Shown here in pieces: positions 57,488 through 64,000 of a stretch of DNA of 64,000 nt. Source of the stretch: Adineta ricciae. Lineage: Eukaryota > Rotifera > Eurotatoria > Adinetida > Adinetidae. Each line of letters begins with the position of its first letter. Within the stretch, counting starts at the first letter, position 1. Location: NCBI GenBank assembly GCA_905250025.1, contig CAJNOJ010000001.1, forward strand, positions 620,001-684,000, in the 5' to 3' direction. The notes below the pieces were generated by a model. The model ran no database searches, was not told the origin of the DNA, and worked only from the letters and a program-made list of their open reading frames with translations. The position numbers and the translations under genes are program-made.

Positions 57488-58543
57488 TCAATGTTCAGAT
57501 GTTGCAGCTCCATTTGTTTTTGGTTGTTTTCGTAAATTTGCAACTTCCTTTTCTAATTCCACGATCGCACATTCAATTTCATAGTTCTTGCCAACTAAAC
57601 CGACCCAACTAAAGATGGAAAAAGACAAATTTGTCATTCAAAAATATTGTTTCTTTTTTAAACATACGTTTGTTCAAGTGCGCTCAGCTTAGCTCCTGCG
57701 TGCGTTTGTTCATTTTTACGATTAAAGTTTATTTCCTGAATCTGTTTTCTAAAATCGAATCAAGGAAATTAGCAATGTAGAAAATGTTCTTCAACGATTT
57801 TTCCTACCGAAGTTCTAATAATTGTTTTTGTGCTTGTTCTAACATATTTTGTAAAGAAGTATTGTAGATTTTCCATGTATTTGCTCCGTAGTCCCACATC
57901 AATTCCAAATTCAGGATTCTGAAAAGAGAAGATTAATCGTTAAATTGATAAGAGATGTTTGATTACCGTGTCTGTTGATGTTCAAGTTGAGCATAGGAGT
58001 TTTCCACACATTCATTCCATGCTTGGAAATCTGTTTGTTTACCGGGTGGTGGTGTAGGCAATTCATAACTAAGAGAACACGAAAGCTAATAAAATTAGAA
58101 ACTTCAGAGTGAAGTATTCGCTGTGTTACCGTTTCATACTCAGCATTTCCATTGGTAAACGATTGGAAAGGCGTTCAAATTCTGTTTTCATGATGTCGGT
58201 CTATTCGATAATAAAATAAAATTTACATCTCTACGTGGATGAAAAACTAATCACCTCAAATTGATGGTATAGAGGTTGGCCCAGCTGTTCTAAATAATTT
58301 TTTGTCGGTTTATAACGACGTGTTTCATCTTCAACTAAACTAAGCGCCTAGAAATGAAACCAATTATTCAATTTCAATTAAAGAAAATGACTAGGATGAA
58401 CTCACAGCTTCACGCACACCGGCTTCCTCGTATCCGCCATCGTAATAAGGTAAAGCATCGACCACGACATCCGGTGGTGCTTGATGACCATGCGCAGGAT
58501 TGGAATGATGAAGTACTACGGCTGATGATGTCGAATGAGCCAT
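57488..58543 (-). CDS. BCAS2: Pre-mRNA-splicing factor SPF27 / BCAS2
   Basis: Seven exons on the minus strand: 58406-58543, 58255-58347, 58130-58200, 57967-58068, 57808-57918, 57668-57748 and 57488-57608. They total 717 nt and 238 residues with phases 0, 0, 2, 2, 2, 2. It follows vertebrate BCAS2 (225 residues) closely: [72 protein letters not shown], and [12 protein letters not shown] near the end. The C-terminal half is a coiled coil. BCAS2 is a core member of the PRP19/NTC complex, which activates the spliceosome. The first ~24 residues are a rotifer-specific Ser/His/Pro-rich extension. TTTATT at 57419-57424 is its polyadenylation signal. Introns are 48-60 bp. Confidence 0.97.
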
Positions 58544-59072
58544 ATTTTACGATTAAAATCTCCGATAGAGCAATTGTAATTTCAAACAAAAAGGAGAAAG
58601 AATTACAGGCCATAATTTGGACGAGAAGGACACCAGTCATAGTAGCGAGCTTCATAACGGACAGAGGTCGCTCGATGCCATAGAGTACCATGGGCGTATT
58701 ATTTAAAGATTCACAGTTTTATCAGTATCGCATTGCTCTAATCTGAAAGTATAATGCCGAATCCTATTCCGGTCTTAAAATATATCATTCAAAAGACACC
58801 AGTAATTTCTAGCCTGTAAACGATCACACTAAGAAAGATAATACTCTTTTTTAATTAGAAAACAACTCTTCCTAACCTATGATCTCTGAAATTTGAATAA
58901 AATATTGTTTGTTACTCGACAAACAACGACTCATTCATTAAGCAGAAACTTGCCAGATTCATTGGTTCGTATTTAAGAAAAACTGTATACTAATCAGCAT
59001 TTTTACCTGCATGAACGATAAACATTGACTTCTGGGTTATGGAATAGAGCAGATTATTACAGATTGAAGACA
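58544..59072. other. Intergenic, divergent promoters of BCAS2 and a GPCR
   Basis: About 530 bp. Plus-strand frames at 58354-58683 overlap BCAS2 exon 1 and are shadows. No other content. Confidence 0.5.
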
Positions 59073-60020
59073 ATGAGCACTATCGATGGAATTCGATATG
59101 CAACATTGCAAGTAAATCGTTACGTGTCTATCATACTTCTTCTTTTGGGAACGATTAGCAATTTATTATGTTGTCTGGTATTCACTCAACGAACTCTTCG
59201 TTCTAATCCATGTGCTCTCTATTTTCTCGTGGTAAATATTTCGAATATTATCTCCTTGACAGCAGGAATTCCTCCTCGAATGTTAAACAGTTGGAATATA
59301 CTCGCAGATCAAACAGAAACAATATCATCACTGTGTAAAATACGACTACTTGTTGTACTGGCATCACGCAATATCTCTTCATGGTTACTTGTTTGCGCTG
59401 CGATCGATCGATGCTTTCTCTCGTCATCTAAGGCCGATACACGGCGAAGAAGCAACAGAAAACAAGCGGTTCGTCTCATTATTATCGTTTCTATTATGTC
59501 TCTTGCCTTTTGGACTGAGTGTTTATACTGTTTCGATGCAAACCTTATCGGTACACCATTGAGATGTTATGCGAAATCGGCGAACTGTCGTATATTTAAT
59601 GATTTAGCCCAAGTATTCGTTACAACTATGATTCCATCAACTATTATGATGATCGCTGGCCTATACACGATCAAAAACATACGTCAAGCACGTCGAATAC
59701 TACCGGCAACTGTTAACCCTATTCTATCAAGAGGTAGAAAGACTGAAAGTAATCTAACGAAGATGTTATTTTTGCAAGTTATCTTCCTAACAATATTTAA
59801 TCTTCCTCAAGCAATACAGAAGTTCTATTTAACATATACATTTTATGATTCGAGATCACTCTTGCAGACAACTATTGAAAATCTTCTTTTTAACATTGTT
59901 CTATTGCTTACTTATGTTTCAAGTTGTGTCCCATTTTGTTTGTACATCCTAACAGGCGATGTTTTTCGGATGAAGCTCGTTCGAATCATTCGAACAATAG
60001 TACATTATGTGAAATGTTGA
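59073..60020 (+). CDS. Rhodopsin-type GPCR, single exon
   Basis: One exon of 315 residues from ATG 59073 (MSTIDGIRY...); the frame is open further up but without an ATG. Helix 1 is VSIILLLLGTISNLLCCLVF and the first loop holds LRSNPCALYFLVVNISNII, a pattern of many bdelloid receptors. Helix 3 ends LVCAAIDRCF, so an IDR triplet stands for DRY. The second extracellular loop has C-x(5)-C cysteines; the third inner loop is basic with RGRKTESNLTKMLF entering helix 6. Helix 7 ends VSSCVPFCLYILTGDVFR, replacing NPxxY with VPFCLY. It belongs to a family unlike the 33-41 kb array but like the gene at 61.4 kb (the LRS..C-ALYF motif is shared). Ligand unknown. No defects are seen. Confidence 0.86.
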   Translation: MSTIDGIRYATLQVNRYVSIILLLLGTISNLLCCLVFTQRTLRSNPCALYFLVVNISNIISLTAGIPPRMLNSWNILADQTETISSLCKIRLLVVLASRNISSWLLVCAAIDRCFLSSSKADTRRRSNRKQAVRLIIIVSIMSLAFWTECLYCFDANLIGTPLRCYAKSANCRIFNDLAQVFVTTMIPSTIMMIAGLYTIKNIRQARRILPATVNPILSRGRKTESNLTKMLFLQVIFLTIFNLPQAIQKFYLTYTFYDSRSLLQTTIENLLFNIVLLLTYVSSCVPFCLYILTGDVFRMKLVRIIRTIVHYVKC

Positions 60021-60273
60021 CTGTTTCAGAAAATAAATTGTTTTGGTCTTGAAAAGACGTTCTGCGTAACAGACTATCTTTGATTGAAATGTATTGAACA
60101 GTCAAACTGTCATTTTACCAGTGCAGACCAATGTGAGCGTTTCTTCTTTTCTCTCGTTCTCTGAATTTCGTCTATAAATCGACCGTTAGTTTATGAACGA
60201 TGAAATCGCGTTCATTGTTTTATCGAATTCGTATTTTAAACACACGAAATCGATGGGTCATTTATTCACTAGA

Positions 60274-60769
60274 ATGGCGACTATATGGTTAGAAGAACAA
60301 CGAGCACAGAATAAGTAGAAACAAACCGTAAAAATTTCCTTTTACGACATTCGTTTCCTCATTTTCAAAGTTTAACGGCATTTCAATCCAACAGTAACAA
60401 ACGCAAACGATCCGATTTGAATGAACTATCAAATAAGCGAAAAGCTTCTTCGAATTCAACAAGTAAAACTGAGAGCGACGATGAGGATGAACGTTTGACA
60501 CTTTCACCGCGAATTTGCCCCATCATCACAAAATCTTCGACTGCCAATCATCGATCAATACAATCGCTGGTATTTCGACTTCTATCCCGTTAATAATCTG
60601 TTTTTTTTTAAATGTATTTTAGAGTTCATTCAAATGCCAACTATGCCGTCGATGCTTGCGTAATAAAGATTTGTACATGGAACATATGATGCTTTGTGCC
60701 TTTCAACGACAAGCAGCAATTAAGATAGTGCGTGCTGGAAAAAACAAAACGAACATTTCCATTCGGTGA
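60274..60769 (+). CDS. Small basic protein with one C2HC-type zinc finger
   Basis: Proposed exons are 60274-60314, 60371-60569 and 60623-60769; they total 387 nt and 128 residues with phases 2 and 0. The last exon is the firmest. It carries KCQLCRRCLRNKDLYMEHMM followed by LC, that is C-x2-C-x12-H-x3-C, a C2HC zinc finger. The middle exon codes for a basic and acidic low-complexity stretch (SNKRKRSDLNELSNKRKASS, then SDDEDE), which looks like a nuclear localisation signal. The first exon (MATIWLEEQRAQN) depends on a GTAGAA donor and is less certain; an acceptor at 60394 is also possible. The protein may be nuclear and bind RNA, DNA or protein. No family name can be given. Intron sizes of 56 and 53 bp match neighbours. 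Confidence 0.55.
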
Positions 60770-61380
60770 TTGTTCCCTCGACATCTGTTGAGCTTGTTTG
60801 CGATTTCTGTTTGTTTATGTACAGGTTTTATTTATCTATTTCATTTTGATTTACCTGTTGACTTTTGTTTTTAGAGATTTTCTTTTGAATAATATCGATA
60901 TAAATAATACTATCACACTGAAATACTAATGATGATCTTTGTTTTTGGAAAATTAGGATTGATAGTTTCATAAGAGAAAATACACCTTGTGCGTTGCTTA
61001 GGAAGTACATCTATGACAGAACTGCTACTTGTCTTGAACAGTGTCATGGAACATGATTTTCACTAGTCAATGTGCAATAGTTGAGTGGAAGAAGCAATCT
61101 GTCTGTAGCAGAAGTTGATGAATAATTTTGCATGATAGAGCATATCGGGATACTCATTTCCTTTTTTTAGATGTCTTCGAACAAAGCATGATTCAGATAT
61201 GTGATATTTCTTAAAATATCTGGTCTATCACCGCTATATCTCGCAAAGTCGACGGTTTTGACAGTTGTAATTAGATTCTTTTCCATACCTAGTAGGTCGG
61301 CATCATATAGTTGTAATCATCATATAAATAGTTTTGATATAACCATTTGAAAGCATTCGAAAATACATACTCTTCTTTCT
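60770..61380. other. Intergenic and GPCR promoter
   Basis: About 610 bp. ATATAAATA at about 61323-61331 lies about 50 bp before the next start codon and may serve as TATA box. No exon seen. Confidence 0.45.
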
Positions 61381-62343
61381 ATGGATGATATAGGCGATCA
61401 AGTGCAGCGCTATGGCGAACCAGTGATTATCATTTTGGGAACGACTGGCGCAATATTAAATCATATCTTGTTCTGTTCTCGAAAACAACTTCGTTCAACC
61501 TCATGCGCACTGTATTTTCGAGCAATGTCACTCAATGATCTTCTTGTTATGTGGTATGTTATATTTACTGAATGGTTGAGTGACCAATTCAATATTGCTC
61601 CAGCAAATGAATACAATTGGTATTGCAAACTCTCGAAGTATTTAACATACGTATTCTACTCATTGTCACCATATATTCTTGTTTTGGTTTGTTTCGATCG
61701 TTTATGTACAAGTTCAATCGATGTTCGACTGAGAAGAATTTCCACCAAACGTATCGCATTATTTATTATCACTGCACTAGTCATTGTTATCTGCCTTTCG
61801 TATTCACACACTCTCGTTTGGTTTAACCTTTATAATCTTGACTCCGATCCGGTTTGTATGACGCTCGATGCTGTTTACAGCTACTTCCTAGCTGCGTTCT
61901 TGCTTTGGGCATTTTGTTTTATACCTCCGATACTAATGATTGTGTTATGTACTATAACATTCATTTCCCTTCGACAGCAAAGAAATCGAATAATGCCTGT
62001 GAATCAAGCGCGTTCACGTCAACGTGATAATCAGTTGCTGAAAATGCTTTTTATCTATGTCACATGGGATATTATTTGCGTTGTTCCGTTTTGCGTTACA
62101 TATTTTATTTATATACGGAATGGTGACCGAACATCAGCGGTAATAAATACTCTGCTGGAAATCTTTGGAACAGTCATTTATTTGATATATGCATCAAGTT
62201 TCTATGTTTATACATTGGGTACGCCTTTTTATCGTCATGAATTGTGCAGTTTACTCAAGACGGTCTGGCGACGTTTACGACCAGAGAATAAGCATGATTT
62301 ACGTTTAAAGATACGACGAGCGACAAACGAACCCGAAGATTAG
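61381..62343 (+). CDS. Rhodopsin-type GPCR, single exon
   Basis: One exon, 320 residues, ATG at 61381 with a TATA-like box about 50 bp upstream. The N-terminus is short (about 14 residues). Helix 1 is VIIILGTTGAILNHILF, followed by SRKQLRSTSCALYFRAMSLN and helix 2. Helix 3 ends ILVLVCFDRLCTSS, so FDR stands for DRY. The second extracellular loop contains the conserved cysteine (DPVCMTLD). Helix 6 follows a basic loop (RSRQRDNQLLKMLFIYVTWD), and helix 7 ends YASSFYVYTLGTPFYRHEL. The cytosolic tail is basic. It is a paralog of the receptor at 59.1 kb, and a decayed relative lies downstream at about 62.8 kb. Ligand unknown. FMRFamide-receptor-like families look similar but this is not provable here. 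Confidence 0.87.
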   Translation: MDDIGDQVQRYGEPVIIILGTTGAILNHILFCSRKQLRSTSCALYFRAMSLNDLLVMWYVIFTEWLSDQFNIAPANEYNWYCKLSKYLTYVFYSLSPYILVLVCFDRLCTSSIDVRLRRISTKRIALFIITALVIVICLSYSHTLVWFNLYNLDSDPVCMTLDAVYSYFLAAFLLWAFCFIPPILMIVLCTITFISLRQQRNRIMPVNQARSRQRDNQLLKMLFIYVTWDIICVVPFCVTYFIYIRNGDRTSAVINTLLEIFGTVIYLIYASSFYVYTLGTPFYRHELCSLLKTVWRRLRPENKHDLRLKIRRATNEPED

Positions 62344-63672
62344 CAAATAAACACATTCTTTTCCTATCGCTGAATTTTCTATCTAGTAAAATCTTGGGTA
62401 TCATACAACTGATTTTCTTTCCAATAGATTAGACTTTGGATCTATTGCATGCTATATCTTTTTGAGTTCATTTCGATCAATGAAAAGACTTACGTCTAAC
62501 TTAAGAATACTGGAAAAAAGCTAATTAAAAATCGACACCTATTTTTAGAGAAGTCATGCATGCTGTGATTGTTTAGAATAATTTGAAAAGCGAACCGTGC
62601 GATGTATTCTGATCTTAAATGAAAAGTCGAGATTCATACTATACTTTGATTTTGGATATAAAGCCTAAACTGAGTATACTTTCAGTCATAAATTCTTGCA
62701 AAGGATACGACTGATGCGCAATCTGATAAAAACCCTCGCTATTCTTAGCCGCCATCGACTGAAGCATTATTCAATGAAATTTGATTCTTTTTCTCGAAAA
62801 CAATTACGATCAATATCCTAAACACTATATTTTCGAGTGCCTTAATTCAATGAACTTCTCGGTCAACGCAATAACCACACTGACGATATTATTTGATCGA
62901 CGCGAACTGTACGATTTATTTTGAATTGGTCAAGTGAGATTAACACATGCGACAACTCACAGTGTAACCATTAGTGTCTCAGGAAATTTCTCCTTTTCTT
63001 CTCATGACTCCGTATGAAATACAAGACTTTCAATTATCCGAGAATAGATTCGTTCAATTCAGATCATTGAGAGGTGTGAAAATACTCTGATGTATTTGAG
63101 AACCAATCGAAATATTTTTACACTCATACAAGCAGGATTCTTGATCATATTCATAGAAACATACCTTCAATTCGGAAGTAATTCTCATTGAACGATTATA
63201 TGTGAGACTGACAAATAGCTGCCAACATTCTTGAATGAAATTATTTTCACCTGCTTGAGGTTCCCGGACTGGTCACAAAGATTGCTGTTTGTTGAATATA
63301 GTCAATTGTTCAAAGTAATCCAAGTTACCTTCCATTTCTATAGATCTTCTTGGCCTATAGCGAAGAAACCTCATATTGTCTGATGATAGACAGTTATACT
63401 GTCCTTGAATTCTAATTGATTGAGGGGACTAACCTTCAGAAGGTTTTGTTTTTAATAGACAGATTAGCTTTAACTGATCCTTATCTGATAAAAGGCTATG
63501 TATCAAATAGATTTCTCTAAGTAGTCAATAAAATATATTTGGTACTCGAAATAAGTGGAATCCTTGAGCGTGGATCAGTAATTGTCTTTCTTTTCAGTTT
63601 ATTTCAGATTGCACACGAAATAATTACTGTTTGAAATATACAAAGAAAAATTCAAGCTGAATATTTAATTAT
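62344..63672. other. Intergenic, 1.3 kb, with decayed GPCR
   Basis: Holds the GPCR remnant at 62773-62870. Up to about 63130 the DNA may be further decay of the same gene. The rest is AT-rich and unassigned. Confidence 0.5.
62773..62870 (+). pseudogene. GPCR remnant related to the 61.4-kb receptor
   Basis: One frame reads FDSFSRKQLRSIS, stop, TLYFRVP, stop, FNELLG. This matches, in order, the segment FCSRKQLRSTSCALYF followed by LNDLL of the intact upstream receptor (helix 1/2 loop). The codon for cysteine-alanine before LYF is replaced by TAA-ACA, and a second TAA follows. Only this part is clear; helices 3-7 cannot be followed. It is therefore a third, dead copy of the local receptor group. 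Confidence 0.75.
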
Positions 63673-63999
63673 CTATGAACTTGAAATCGTATCGATAAAA
63701 CCATATGGTTGTATATCCTTCGAAGGTAACAAGGGTTCTTCTTGTTCATGCTTAAGTTTTTCAATCAATGAAGTAAGTGTTGCCTTTGATTTCATTGTTA
63801 ATGATGGTTCCAACAGCATGAGTGATGATGTCGTTTGCAATGGCATCGGCAGCTGATGATATGGTGAATTTTGTCTTGTAATTGGAATTTGTGATAATGA
63901 ATAAGTACTACACATACTTTGTCGATAAGTATCGGCATTTGTAGGTAAAGATAGCAGATGTTTAGGTGCAACTAGTATTCTTGTATGACATTTTCCATG
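63673..63999 (-). CDS. 3' end of an unidentified protein-coding gene (5' part outside window)
   Basis: On the minus strand one frame is open from the right edge (codon starting at 63999) to TAG at 63673-63675, 108 codons. It begins with HGKCHTRILVAPKHLL, which looks like the end of a folded or hydrophobic domain. It then becomes polar and Ser/Thr/Pro/Gln-rich (RQNSPYHQLPMPLQTTSS), followed by a helix TLTSLIEKLKHEQEEPLL and a short end. This pattern suggests a cytosolic C-terminal tail. No family was recognised. Whether the whole piece is one exon cannot be told, though no splice site is needed. A run of ATG-like starts inside (63915) is probably not the start. Confidence 0.55.
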   Translation of the reverse strand, partial: HGKCHTRILVAPKHLLSLPTNADTYRQSMCSTYSLSQIPITRQNSPYHQLPMPLQTTSSLMLLEPSLTMKSKATLTSLIEKLKHEQEEPLLPSKDIQPYGFIDTISSS

Positions 64000-64000
64000 G

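Overview
The window looks like nuclear DNA of a bdelloid rotifer (Adineta/Rotaria type). It is AT-rich and gene-dense, and almost every intron is 45-85 bp with GT..AG ends. It mixes clear animal genes (eL34, Flower, CLCC1, stomatin, XLF, a Pax3/7-type gene, a GTSF1-like gene, NPDC1, BCAS2) with families that animals usually lack (mpaB/rubber-oxygenase domain, a MerT-MerP-like fusion, a CPA2 cation/proton antiporter). It also carries expanded short rhodopsin-type GPCRs. This assignment is inference from style and gene content; no marker gene was compared.

Layout. 0-10 kb: 3' part of an RBR ubiquitin ligase, a GFRP-like protein with an acidic Gly/Glu tail, an mpaB-type oxygenase, a 170-bp MITE with an intact 8-bp target duplication, an ankyrin protein, ribosomal protein eL34 and Flower. 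9.5-24 kb: CLCC1, a type II membrane LamG-type protein, a small gene whose first exon is only ATG, stomatin, XLF/NHEJ1, an alpha-1,3-fucosyltransferase, a secreted protein and a tiny PLDc_N membrane protein. 24-29 kb is the emptiest stretch. 29-43.8 kb is a GPCR district: one divergent long receptor, three related two-exon receptors with the same intron position, two receptor pseudogenes, an embedded C-type-lectin gene and a Pax-type homeobox gene. 44.5-58.5 kb: ZIP zinc transporter, GTSF1-like piRNA factor, a two-domain Ly6/uPAR protein, NPDC1, CPA2 antiporter, MerTP-like protein and BCAS2/SPF27. 59-64 kb: two single-exon GPCRs, a zinc-finger gene, a decayed GPCR copy and the 3' end of an unidentified gene.

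Many genes were assembled by hand from exons. Each model was accepted only where splice sites, codon phase and protein similarity agreed; totals divisible by three are noted. Metal and ion handling (ZIP, CPA2 antiporter, MerTP-like) cluster within 44-57 kb, and chemosensory-type receptors fill most of 29-44 and 59-63 kb. There is no operon structure and I saw no tRNA, rRNA, CRISPR or large transposon. Family assignments are by eye from recalled family features, not from database searches.
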